From Hygrocybe punicea (lineage: Eukaryota > Basidiomycota > Agaricomycetes > Agaricales > Hygrophoraceae), in NCBI GenBank assembly GCA_963556145.1, contig OY744464.1, positions 1,612,001-1,676,000 of the forward strand: 64,000 nt of DNA, given 5' to 3'. Shown here piece after piece: positions 39,595 through 49,509 of the stretch. Positions within the stretch are counted from its first letter, which is position 1. Each line of letters begins with the position of its first letter. The notes below the pieces were generated by a model. It worked only from the letters and a program-made list of their open reading frames with translations. It was not told where the DNA came from and made no database searches. Position numbers and translations under genes: made by a program.

Positions 39595-42332
39595 TGTTAC
39601 GGATCGCTTCTGCAGTGGGCTCCGGCAACAATCAACTTAACTAGGAGGCGGTTTCCAGAGGAGAGATCAGCAGTTTTCATTGTTGCTTATAGCTAAGACA
39701 ACACTGCTAAGAAGGGGGGATCAAGGTCTAATGTCATTGCGAGTCGTGGGGGTTACCCAAAACAAGATGAGTCTGCCCCAAGAACCAGACTAAACGTAAG
39801 GAAAGGAAAAGAAGAAAAAGTCCGAACCAACAACAAGAACAGTACATATAGTGGCTGGTCTTGAGGGGAGGTAAATAGAAATGCAACCATGAAGCTACAA
39901 CATGTCAAACTATACCATGTGTTCACCATGAGACAGACATGAGGCGTCCTCATGTCGATGTTCTCGTGATCCAACTGGAGGCCCGGGTGTCATTGAGGAT
40001 GGAAGAGGTCCGGATGACTCGGATGATTTGTCATCAGATCATGTGATGCACAGAATTGCCTATTCGGGGTCTACACTTGCTGTAATGGGCAAATGCGCAG
40101 TCTGACAAGTGCGATGCACGGTCGGGTCGAAGAGGGGTATCATCCAGTGTGGGATTGGTGAAGGGAGTGTCTTGAGATAGTGTGGATGTAGCAGCAAGGT
40201 CAGCATGAAAGAAAACAAAGGAATGTGTGGAAGGAAAACCAACTAGGATGGTGGGCTAGTCAAGGTCAGACATATGAACAGCATCAGCTGTACCGGATGA
40301 CGATGTGTGTGTCGATGACGTATCAAGGGGTGATGTCTTGTCCTGTGTGTAGAACAACATGGTCCACCTGATGTTGGTATTTGTCCAAGAAAGGGTATTG
40401 TTGTAAATGAGTGTGGGCGGTATTAAGGTTATGGATGAAAAAGGATAAATGAACGTAGGTCCAGGTTTTGAGTCATGGCACAAGTGACAAGCTGTGGGAA
40501 TGAGATGTTGGGTACTGCATTGAAGTGATGTCATGTGAACAATAAACAATAGGGGTCGGTTCACTGTATTGGGAAGTCGTATGGTCTGTGGTCGAAGTCT
40601 GAAGGTATGTGCTTCGGCTAAGGCACAGCACGGGTATACCGCGGGTCAGGATTCCTGACACCGGACCCATACCCATGTTACCCATACCCACGCTGATGAC
40701 GGGTACACACCGTACCCGCTATCGGCGGGTACCCACCACAACCCACCCTAAGTACCTCGCAAACAACGAGGACGCGTCAATCGACGCGCTCCGTTTGTTT
40801 TCGCGAGGTTGGATGGGGCTGGGGAGGTTCCATGGGCGTCCGCGAGTGCTCACTACCTCGTGAACAATGGGGGCACGTCAATTGACGCGCTCCGTGTTTT
40901 CGCGAGGTTGTATGGCACTGGGGACGGCCCATGGGCGTCCGCCTCGTTTCCGTTGTCCATTGTCCGTTGCCCCCGTCCCCGTTCCCGTGCTCGCGGTCCT
41001 CATCGTCGCCATCGTCGTCATCCCCGTTGCCGTCGTCGTCCCCGTTGCCGTTGTCCTTCTTGTCCCAGTCTCTGTTGTCCTCATTGTCCTGTTCCCCCGT
41101 TGTCGTCTTCCCGTTGTCGTAGTTGCCGTTCCCGCTTTGTCGTCGTCCTCCCGTTCTCATCGTCGTCGTTCTTGTCTTCGTTTACCCCGTCGTCGTCATT
41201 CCCGTTGTCCTCGTTCTTGCTGTCATGGTCGGCCTGGGTTGTCCCTGTTCTCAGCTGCGTCCCATCTGCTTGTTGCTGTTGCCGTGTTCGCGTTCGTTTG
41301 GCGCGAGGGTGCGAGAAAAAAACCTAAAAGTGTTTTAGTAGTTAGTAGAATAAATGAATAAATGAATAGGATGCTTACCTGGGGTGCCCTGGCACCCACA
41401 CCTGTTGCCATGTCATTGTTGAAAACGACTGTGGTTGTCGTTGCCGGTTTCTTGTTGTTGTTGTTTGCGCTTGTCACAGTTGTAGATTAGCTAAAGTAAA
41501 GAAATTAATATTGAAAATAAAGTAAATAGGAAAGAAAAAACCCACCTGGGGGGCTTGGTTGACAGACCCGTGAAAACCCATCACCCACGGATAACGGGTA
41601 CGGTTTTGACATGGTGTGCAAACCGAAATACCATACCCAAACCCGAATTACCCGTTTTGGAATAACCGCGGGTAAACCCGTACCCGTGCTGTGCCCTAGC
41701 TTCGGCAATGGTCAGATTAGAGGGAACAGTGAAATGTCCTGTGATCGAGGATTGTTCAGGGCATGCATGCAGGTGAGGAATGTCGTCAGATCGTCAGGGA
41801 GGATAATGGTAGGCACAGGGTATGAATATGGAAACCAAATATCTGAGAATGGCAATTGTCAATTACATGTCAATATATTGTCAAGGTGGAAGTTGGAAGT
41901 ATCAATGGCAGAAGGGTTTCAGTGCTGATGCCAAAGATAGATCATAACAAAGTAGAAACCGATGAGGAAGGTGATGGCAATGCTGCCAATGATGATTACG
42001 GTAATTAGCTGTGTCGGGAGTACAGCCATTGTGAATCGGTTTGTCGTGGGATGAAGTCAACAATATGTCAGGGCGAGGGAAAAGACAATAGCAATGATGT
42101 CCATCGGCAAGGAGACTATTTGGGTACAGCAAGGTAACATGGGGATATGTCCATGGTCGGTCTGGATTGTTCTAGAAGAAAGGAAGAAAAGAGAACAAGG
42201 ACAAGAATAAACAACGATGTCCAAAAGAAGACAAAAGGTAAAAGGAAATGAAAAAGGAAGGTGTGGCAAAGTGGAATTGTCATGGTGGGTAACAGAGTCA
42301 GAATCAGAGTTGCGGAGTTGAAAAATGTAACA
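39595..42332 (-). repeat. Solo LTR (minus orientation) containing a hAT-type element
   Basis: The block has ends TGTTAC (39595) and GTAACA (42332) and an exact 5-bp duplication AGGCC at 39590-39594 and 42333-42337. Without the nested element and its duplication it is about 1.65 kb. TG...CA ends and a 5-bp duplication are the signature of a solo LTR formed by recombination. On the minus strand a TATATG box near 39860 precedes the tail, which favours minus orientation. Removing it joins CLGPGL to SHKALMNTASN in one frame, so the interrupted gene can be read across. Confidence 0.85.
40619..41698. mobile_element. Non-autonomous hAT-type transposon, family C
   Basis: Inverted ends TAAGGCACAGCACGGGTA (40619) and TACCCGTGCTGTGCCCTA (ending 41698) are flanked by an exact 8-bp duplication GCTTCGGC at 40611-40618 and 41699-41706. 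Subterminal regions are dense in ACCCGTACCCG/GGGTACGG. The interior has CGTC/CGTT-rich trinucleotide runs that on the minus strand encode an Asp/Gly/Asn-rich frame (DDDGNGDDDDGDDED), preceded by a possible short intron (GTAAGC...TTTTAG at about 41379-41329). No transposase is present. Confidence 0.92.
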
Positions 42333-42821
42333 AGGCCTCAGTCACAAGGCTCTCATGAACACCGCTAGCAACAGCCAACCTGAATATGAAAATTTAACTG
42401 CCGAAGTAAAAGAAGACTTCATCAATCAGCTGGATGAACACAAGGAATTGCAGGCAAAAGGCTGATGGATCTCAAACCAGTCCAAGGTGAATGATATCAG
42501 CCACACCATTGCAACTGTCGAAAATGAGGTATTTCTGTTCATTAAAATTTTGCCCACCTTTATTCATGGTTTATATAGCTTAAATCTTGAACTGGATGTG
42601 AGTCTCTCCTTTTTACCGCACATGGGTCCACCAATTTGCCTGTTCGTGGCATTGATTTTGCCACTGAAGGCATTGAGGACTTTATGTTGGGAACCATGAA
42701 AATGGACAACCAAGAATTCATCAGTAAACTTGAGGGTCACGCAATCCAGGGTCTTTTGGGTAATTATCTATCCTCTCCATGCCAAATGAGAGGATCTCAT
42801 GGTTAATTTCATGATAGGTGC
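42333..42821 (+). pseudogene. Continuation of the interrupted hypothetical gene
   Basis: The frame SHKALMNTASNSQPEYENL...KEDFINQLDEHKELQAKG continues 39045-39594 after the solo LTR. A GT-AG intron (42529-42580) follows, then TGCESLLFTAHGSTNLPVRG and FATEGIEDFMLGTMKMDNQE. A TGA near 42583-42585 breaks the frame. The gene is then cut again by the hAT copy at 42822. Confidence 0.5.
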
Positions 42822-43792
42822 TAGTGTTGGGGAAGTTTGGTTCGGTCTTGTTTTGGGCCTTTTTGCCCCAAACCAGAACCGAACGGTTCGGTTCCTGCTA
42901 AAAAATCCTAAACTGAAACCGAAACTGATGTAAACCATTTACATTGGTTTGGTTTCAGTCCAAACGCGGTTTGAACCATGAACCACATGGGCTGGGGGCC
43001 CTCACCCCCATCTGACCTTGCAAGAGTGCCACACATGTCAATCGACATGGCCAGCCTCATTATGAGGTGGGATTGGGGATTGGGTGGGCTGCATGGCCCT
43101 GTCCTAGCGAAACACATGCATTGAATGCGTGTGTTCCCTTGGCTGTTGTTGTTTGGGTGTGGTGGTGGTGGTGGTGCCCCAACATGTCAGAAGTGTTGTG
43201 CATGCGACGACAGGCATGTTGGACCCGTGTTGGACCTGCGTTGGTTGTTTTCAGTGGATGCATGGTGGTGGTGGCATACAAGCCTCTCCACGTGGATGTC
43301 CTGACACGTCATGCATTGTACATGTGACGATGGCTGGGTTGACCCTGCGTTGGCTGTCCTCAGTGGTGGTGGTGGTGGTGTTGGTGTTGTGTGGTGGTGA
43401 TGATGGTAGTGGTGGTGGTACAGTGCCGCGTTCTATAATGTACGAATAAAATCAGTGAAAAAATCAATAAAAATACATACCACAAAGGAGTGGGGGTGAA
43501 TGCACCACCCCCCACTGCTCATTGACTGCCACTCCACCCTGTTCACATTCATTTGCATGTGTGCACGTCTTGGATGCGTTGTTGTTGGCATCTGATGTGT
43601 CCATTGTGGTGGCAATCATCATCATCATCATCATCGTGGCCATGGTGGTGGTGGTGGTGGTGGCTGTGGTGGCCATTGATGGTAATTTTCCATAAGTGTG
43701 AGTTAGTATTGAATAAATAAAATAAATAAAATACAACATATGTGGGCGGCAGGGAGTACCCTGCTGCCTGTTTTGTTGACCTCAGGTGCCCC
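42822..43792. mobile_element. Non-autonomous hAT-type transposon, family A, copy 2 (3'-truncated)
   Basis: The sequence starts TAGTGTTGGGGAAGTT at 42822 and is collinear with 263-1399, ending within the block TTTTGTTGACCTC(A/G)GGTGC at about 43792. The right inverted repeat is missing. Most differences from copy 1 are at CpG sites (for example CACGTCAATCGACGTGG against CATGTCAATCGACATGG), which indicates decay through methylated cytosine. The GGT microsatellites are shorter than in copy 1. Confidence 0.88.
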
Positions 43793-44679
43793 AGTCAATT
43801 TTATTATTTAAATATGAATTTGTAATAAAACTTCTTATCTTATCTATTGATGAATGACTAAGCTGATGAAACTCATTGTGGGGGTCACCAACTACCTTGC
43901 CCTGCAAGGTAACATCCACAATCCAGGGTGGCTTAGGGATAGGAAGAAGAAGAGGGTAAATGTCTCGAGGACTTGGTTTAACGATGAGAATTTGAGGAGG
44001 GACCTCATAGAAATAATAATAATTTCGACATGGTGAGATTTGGAAGTCCCATTCACTGACTTCACATATTCCAGAGAGCAAGGAAAACCAGGAGCTAAAT
44101 GTTCTTAGAACCACTGTTCAGATCAAACATGGATTTATTACACCAAAAGACTCACCAGGCAAATGAGCTGTCCTGAAAGTCCCCACAGTCCAAGTCTTAC
44201 AAGACCCTGAGTGGCTGTTGTCCCCAGAACGATGGCGACTGCCTTGGTCTGGAGCCAGTAGCGGACTCTGCTCTGAAGCGTTGTCATGTTCCAATATTTC
44301 AGGGGAAAGTATAGTGCTTCTCTGAGTCCATGGCTTTTGACAGGACCCATACACCCCCAGGGCATTACAACTGTTGGTGCTGCTCATCGCAACCATGCCC
44401 AAGGTGGCTCTGGCACTGGATATTAATGGCAAGGAAAAACCCAGAATTCAGCAAATGCGTAATGAATGGTGCGGAATATGCAGCATTGCCAAGGCCCCAT
44501 TGATCCAAACATTGGCACCAATATATTATTGTTCTAAGTTACAACGATAGTCCTGAGAAGGTGCTGATGGCTGGCATTAGGGGACCTCAAGCTTGCCTAT
44601 GCAGTTCCTGGTAAAAGTCCTTGTCAGGTACCCTGAAGCCGAATTAGGTAATATGGCCATATATAGAACCATCAGTTAA
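43793..44679. other. No gene recognised
   Basis: Short frames only. A stretch at 44350-44420 (in the plus frame reading GALTTVGAAHRNHAQGG-like) could be an old coding remnant, but no domain is visible. Confidence 0.3.
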
Positions 44680-44865
44680 TCAGTCAAAAACCACTGCATG
44701 TGCATATTATATAATAACATTTCTAGTCGGTTATGTCTATATAGTATCTTTCTGAAACCAAAGCACCCTAGCTGTAGCTGTCATCACTTTGACAGATAGA
44801 GACTGTCATATAAATACACAGCTGATGGTGAGCAACTGGAGTACTTTCCTTGATCTGTATCCCTC

Positions 44866-46178
44866 ATGCCTTGTCAATCCCACCATCAACAACTGCTTCA
44901 AACCCTCAATCAGATTAAAAGTGACCTCACCTGGAGGAAATACTATGATCTGGTTGGGGATCTGCTTGAAGAACTTATTAAAGAAATACCTGACTCTGAT
45001 TCTGATTCTAACCTTACCATGTCTGATTCCTTCTCTGACAACTTCTCTGCTCTTGATCCTCTCTCTGATAGTTCAATTGACATGTTTGACTCCAGTTCTG
45101 ACCAACTGTCTGATCATCTCTTCTCTGAGCAGATCAATGTTATTGGTGTCCTTGAAGATGAAGTCCAGAAGGCTCATGTTCTCAGAACTTGTACTCACTC
45201 CTCTCATGCCCCTCAGCTCCATCTTCTTAATAAGTGGGCTCTTAACAATCCTTGTCATTTTCACAAAAAATTCCAGGTCAACCCTGATGTCTTCAACACA
45301 CTAGTTGAACTCATTGAAAACCATCCTATCTTTGGACCTGAATGCCAACTCCCTGTCAAGATACAATTTGCCATTTTTTTGAATCGTGCTGGCCACTATA
45401 GCAATGCTGCAACCACAGAAGATATAGCTGATTGGGCTGGTGTCTCTATGGGTACAGTTCATAATTGCAGTAATTGAGTTATGGTTGCCATTGCTGCCCT
45501 TCATGATGATGCTATACCTTGGAATGCCCAGGACCCTCATTGTGTGCATGAGAAGGCTAAGGCAAAGGAGTGGGTGGAGAGAAAGACTGGGCCACAGTGG
45601 AGAGATGGATATTTAGTTGGTGATGGAACATGCTTCCCCCTCTTACAGAAGCCTGGACTACATGGAGAGTCCTTTTATGACAGGAAATGCAATTACTCTC
45701 TTAATTGCCAGGTTCTTTTTTATTATATTTTATTGTCTTGTGCATTCTCTGATATTTGCTTCAGGTTATTGGCCTCCCACACAATTTGCAAATTGTGGAC
45801 TATGTTGTTGGCTTGGTTCAAAGTATCCACGACTCCATTGCCTTTTCAACTGCTTGTATTGCCCAGGAACTGGAGTCTTTCTTTGCTGCAAATGAGTGGA
45901 TGTGGGCAGATTCTGCATATCCATGTTGCATTTGGTGTATCCCACCTTTCAAGAAGCCTGCAAGAGGAAGCCTTACTCCATTCCAGAGAAAATTTAATTT
46001 CCACTTGTCTACAGTATGCTTTTGTCTTATTATCACATACTTGCTGACTAGAGATATCAGATTTGTGTACAGTCTGAGCACCTTTGGTTCTCTGAAGGGC
46101 CAATTTGCCTCTTTATGGGAATTACGCTTTCAAATTCAAGATCAGAGAAAATTCAACTATGTCAATCTTTGGGTGCGC
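44866..46178 (+). pseudogene. Harbinger transposase, 5' part (interrupted, inactive)
   Basis: The frame from ATG 44866 has an acidic N-terminus (DSDSDSNLTMSDSF), a helix-turn-helix region (VKIQFAIFLNRAGHY ... ATTEDIADWAGVSMGTVHNC), one in-frame TGA at 45475, then the DDE_4 domain: LVGDGTCFPLLQKPG (first Asp, about 45619), GESFYDRKCNYSLNCQ, an intron (45712-45771), LPHNLQIVDYVVG, SIHDSIAF, EWMWADSAYP (second Asp, about 45908), PFKKPARGSL, a second intron (46014-46050), then TFGSLKGQF and the break at NLWVRC. The usual SEHAFG reads SLSTFG, so the third acidic residue is Leu. Stop, lost residue and insertion all argue for inactivity. Confidence 0.85.
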
Positions 46179-46360
46179 TGTAGAGACATCTATATCTCTG
46201 GGTACGTATTCACTCATTTTACTATATTCTCTATTTGTTCTATTATTTGTATGTAGTGGCTGTTGTAAATAGTCACAAACAAGAAGAGTTTTGGGTTTTC
46301 ACACCATTGACAACGATCTCGCACAACGAATCCGCGCCTACCCAGGCCGCGTTCACCACA
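46179..46360 (+). repeat. 5' LTR of the outer LTR element
   Basis: 182 bp, TG...CA ends, contains the ATTGACAACGATCTCGC block near its 3' end. It is nearly identical to 50820-51001. Confidence 0.9.
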
Positions 46361-46722
46361 TCTGGAGCCCACCACGAGGACAGTCAAGCTCTTCTTAACT
46401 TTTCCCTCTTTGACTTCGCCAATTTTGGCACCTTTCCCTCTTTCTGGCAGCAACAGCACCCCCATAGTCAACAGCACCCCGTATCTGGCAGCATTTCACG
46501 CACCTCCAGTCTCCCACCAGCTCCTACACCCATTTCTGATGTTTTCAACACCTTCGTATTGTTTCTTCGTACTAGTTGCACCCCCTGGGCTGCAGAACTC
46601 GGCTTTTTGGCCTTTTTGTCATGGCATCACAGCCACATCACACGGTGTTCAATACACCCCCCCCTCCGCATTTCCCTTTTATTTCAGTACTCCCGGCCCC
46701 CACACTCATCTCAACACATCCA

Positions 46723-46854
46723 ATGGACTCAGAAGACGACCCCCCACAGATCCCGCTCGAAAAACCGCGCCCGGAAAACCCCAGAACGGCCGCAACGAAC
46801 CCGTCCAACATGGAGCGCGCCTCGCGCATCAAACGAGTAATGGAGACCCAGTAG
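46723..46854 (+). CDS. Short gag-start-like frame of the outer LTR element
   Basis: A 43-codon frame, MDSEDDPPQIPLEKPRPENP..., ends in ERASRIKRVMETQ. The motif P(L/V)EKPRPE(N/S)P also appears at 63951-63985 behind the second LTR, so it marks the start of a conserved gag-like protein in this retrotransposon lineage. Here it stops early. Confidence 0.5.
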   Translation: MDSEDDPPQIPLEKPRPENPRTAATNPSNMERASRIKRVMETQ

Positions 46855-47236
46855 TTGTCCCAGGTATGCCCCTCCTCGCCGTTTCCACGGTTCCCGTGCA
46901 GGAAAACGCATCCGCACACGCCAACGCAACGTTAACACGTGTATCGACGCATCCCCCCTCGTTTCTGGCTCAAATGGCCCCCCATTTGCACCTACAGACA
47001 CACTGTTGTCCCCGGAGGCGAACCGTGATGCGCCTCTACCATCTGCACCCTCGCCAGCCTCAGGACAACGCGCTGCAGCAGGTGCTGCTAGCCCTAGGAC
47101 CCCAGAGACCCTTAGCCAGTAGATTCCCTTTCCTGTAGTAGCTTAGTCATCCATCCTTGGGTTTCCTCAGCTTTCCCCTCCCAGCCGCGGCTCCCCCTGA
47201 GCTCTTCCCTGAGGTCCGGAGATTCCCCCTCCAACG

Positions 47237-47259
47237 TGGTGATGAGAGAGATTCGAGCC
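47237..47259 (+). other. tRNA primer-binding site
   Basis: The sequence TGGTGATGAGAGAGATTCGA and the next three bases are complementary to a tRNA 3' end (acceptor TCTCATCA plus CCA and T-arm with TCGAAT). The first T of the usual TTCGAA loop would be C here. The tRNA species cannot be named from this alone. Confidence 0.75.
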
Positions 47260-47538
47260 ACGCACCCGTAGGACCAGATCTCGAAAGGATCAAAAGACAA
47301 AATTTTGAATATTGAAGAAATTCAACCAGGAACCCAACAGGACGCGCAAATGACGCGCGAAAACACATCAGAATTAACAGCATCCCCTCGCCCATCTCAT
47401 TTATACTCGGTCTCATCTATTTCTCGTTGTTCCCTCAATTTCTCGTCTTCAAATTTGGTCCAACTTTATTTTCACGCGCCCGATTTTTGTTCTTAATTTT
47501 ACTCCCATTTATCCATTCGAACATTGGACTTCTACACT

Positions 47539-48672
47539 ATGGCACCCAAAACACGAAACCCCAAGGTTATCAAGATGGAAAAAGAACTCCACGCCGAACG
47601 CGACGCGCGGATACTCGAACTGCAAAAACAGTTAGCGGACGAACGCGAGGAGAAAGAGAAAAATGCAGGGAAAATGACGAAGGAAAAGATGAGACAGAAA
47701 GAAAAACAAGCACGACGAGTACTCTGTCGTACAATGGAAGGTACGCACCTCGAGACAACAGCCCAGGACTCACCACAGGCAGAGAACACGCGACCAACGA
47801 CGAACGCGAAGTCGTTCGCGTCCCCCATGCTACCAACCGCGTCCCAGGTCCCTACAACGTCGATGGCACCCCCGTTTGCCACGTCACCAACCCCAGCGTT
47901 GTCAGCACGCATGCCAACAACGGCCGCAAAACCATTCGCGTCCCCCGTTCTACCAACGGCGTCCCAAGTCCCCACAATGTCAACGGGAACCCCGTCTCCC
48001 ATTTCACAGGCCCCAACGCAGCCCGCACGTGCCCCAACAAGCCCGCCATCATCCAACGCGACCGCCACGTCACCACTTGCCCAAACGTCGCCGCTGCCGC
48101 GTATGCAACCAACGGCACCCCAAAACGCAACAGGGATACCCAGAACGCCCCACTCACAGCCCCATCGTCCAGCCCCGTCGCCGTTGACCCAAGGACAGCC
48201 AACGCGAGCAACCGCGTACGCAAATGAACCCCAGTCCAGCCCAGCTGCCGCAACGTCACCAACGAACGCGACGCCCCGTGAAGCACCACCGGCACCCCAG
48301 CTGCAATCCCAACGTATGGCCCTGCCCCCGTTGACCCAGAAACCACGGACGCCAATGCCGGCGTGTACGAACGTGCCCCAGCCAAACCCATCCGCAACCG
48401 CCATGTCACCACCAACGCCGACGCATCGATACACGCCCCACACCCCATTACCACCCCAGAACGCGTCGATAAAACCCACACCACGCCCCCGAAGTCCAAC
48501 GACACCCCAAAACACGTCAACCACGCCCCAAAACGCGTCGAAAAGAGCCCTAGAGACGCCCCGCGCGCCAGTTGTGCCCCAGGGTGCCCCGCAAACGCAA
48601 ACAGAGACGCCCCAGGCCCCCTACACGCCCCAAAATGCGCCGCAAGTGGCCCCACAGATGCCCCATACCTAA
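47539..48672 (+). CDS. Coiled-coil and proline-rich protein of the inner LTR element, 377 aa
   Basis: The frame starts MAPKTRNPKVIKMEKELHAE. Residues 10-65 form a charged helix (ILELQKQLADEREEKEKN, MTKEKMRQKEKQARR) that should make a coiled coil. The rest is Pro/Thr/Ala-rich with internal repeats: AK(S/P)FASP(M/V)LPTASQVP occurs twice, and TPQNAS-type units recur near the C-terminus. Length, position behind the primer-binding site and coiled coil suggest a gag-like structural role, but there is no zinc knuckle or capsid motif. I know no family. The alternative frame on the minus strand (47532-48524) is an effect of base composition. Confidence 0.6.
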   Translation: MAPKTRNPKVIKMEKELHAERDARILELQKQLADEREEKEKNAGKMTKEKMRQKEKQARRVLCRTMEGTHLETTAQDSPQAENTRPTTNAKSFASPMLPTASQVPTTSMAPPFATSPTPALSARMPTTAAKPFASPVLPTASQVPTMSTGTPSPISQAPTQPARAPTSPPSSNATATSPLAQTSPLPRMQPTAPQNATGIPRTPHSQPHRPAPSPLTQGQPTRATAYANEPQSSPAAATSPTNATPREAPPAPQLQSQRMALPPLTQKPRTPMPACTNVPQPNPSATAMSPPTPTHRYTPHTPLPPQNASIKPTPRPRSPTTPQNTSTTPQNASKRALETPRAPVVPQGAPQTQTETPQAPYTPQNAPQVAPQMPHT

Positions 48673-48799
48673 ACGAAACCCCAGAACACCTCGCAAACGC
48701 ACCCTGGCGCCCCCCAACGTGATATACCACCCCCCCAAGCGCTACCATCGGCCCCCGTTTTTCTATCTCAGCTTAGTATATATAAATGCGATTTTTCAG

Positions 48800-49293
48800 A
48801 CTTATGCACAGGTGCTCGACCGTGGAGCAGCACCCACCGCCGTAACCGTCACCTGTTACCCCAACGCCACGCCCGTCACCCATTTCCCGGCCCAGCCGTA
48901 CAGCCCCCTCGCCAACCAGTCCCCACCGAGATTACTCCACCAGTCACACCGCCCCCACGACTTGTTGATGCAGGTACCCAGACCACACAGGACGAACTGC
49001 CACCATCTTTGCGATACGAACTAACCCGAACAGACCTTGCCCAAGCCCTCGATATAGCAGTCCCATCGAATTTCGGCCGACTTTGCCATATAGCCAGGCT
49101 TACATGGGGATCAGACCAGGATCCACGATTTACAAAACTACTAGGTCTCCCACGCAACCACAGGACGTTTTTGGAGGTTTTGGTTGAGATGATGCACCCT
49201 TTCAGGAGTGACCCAGATCCTGTTTTTGCACTAGTTCTGGTCCCAGTAGTAGTGAGGATAGTGGAGGATTGGATAGAGTTTTGTGGAGGATGA
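48800..49293 (+). CDS. Second frame of the inner LTR element, unknown
   Basis: An open frame ends at 49293 with a globular-looking part: LRYELTRTDLAQALDIAVPS, GRLCHIARLTWGSDQDPRF, HRTFLEVLVEMMHPF. It is preceded by a proline-rich stretch, and by a possible intron between about 48719 and 48795 that would join it to the first frame. No known domain. The 5' limit is uncertain. Confidence 0.45.
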
Positions 49294-49509
49294 GATGCGG
49301 GAGATGTGTGCGAGGGCGCACACCATTGTGGAGGGGGTATCTGCAGCAGGTGCTGCTAGCCCTAGGACCCCAGAGACCCTTAGCCAGTAGATTCCCTTTC
49401 CTGTAGTAGCTTAGTCATCCATCCTTGGGTTTCCTCAGCTTTCCCCTCCCAGCCACGGCTCCCCCTGAGCTCTTCCCTGAGGTCCGGAGATTCCCCCTCC
49501 AGCGCCCAC

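Larger units (their letters stand above)
47074..49501 (+). mobile_element. Second non-autonomous LTR element, nested in the first
   Basis: Direct repeats of 160 bp (47074-47233 and 49342-49501) start TGCAGCAGG and end CCCCCTCCA. GCGC flanks both sides (47070-47073, 49502-49505). Three bases after the 5' LTR, 47237-47259 complements the 3' end of a tRNA, from CCA through the acceptor strand into a TCGAA T-loop, which is a textbook primer-binding site. A purine-rich tract (GTGGAGGGGG, about 49329) precedes the 3' LTR. The LTRs differ at very few sites. The interior has two open frames but no polymerase, so it depends on another element. Confidence 0.88.

Noticed and set aside
47237..47259. A tRNA gene fragment
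   Set aside because: Only the 3' end of a tRNA is matched, in antisense, three bases after an LTR, which is a primer-binding site rather than a gene.
47532..48748. Val/Gly/Ala-rich open frames on the minus strand of the inner LTR element
   Set aside because: GC-rich shadow of the plus-strand frame at 47539-48672, which has a coiled coil and follows the primer-binding site.
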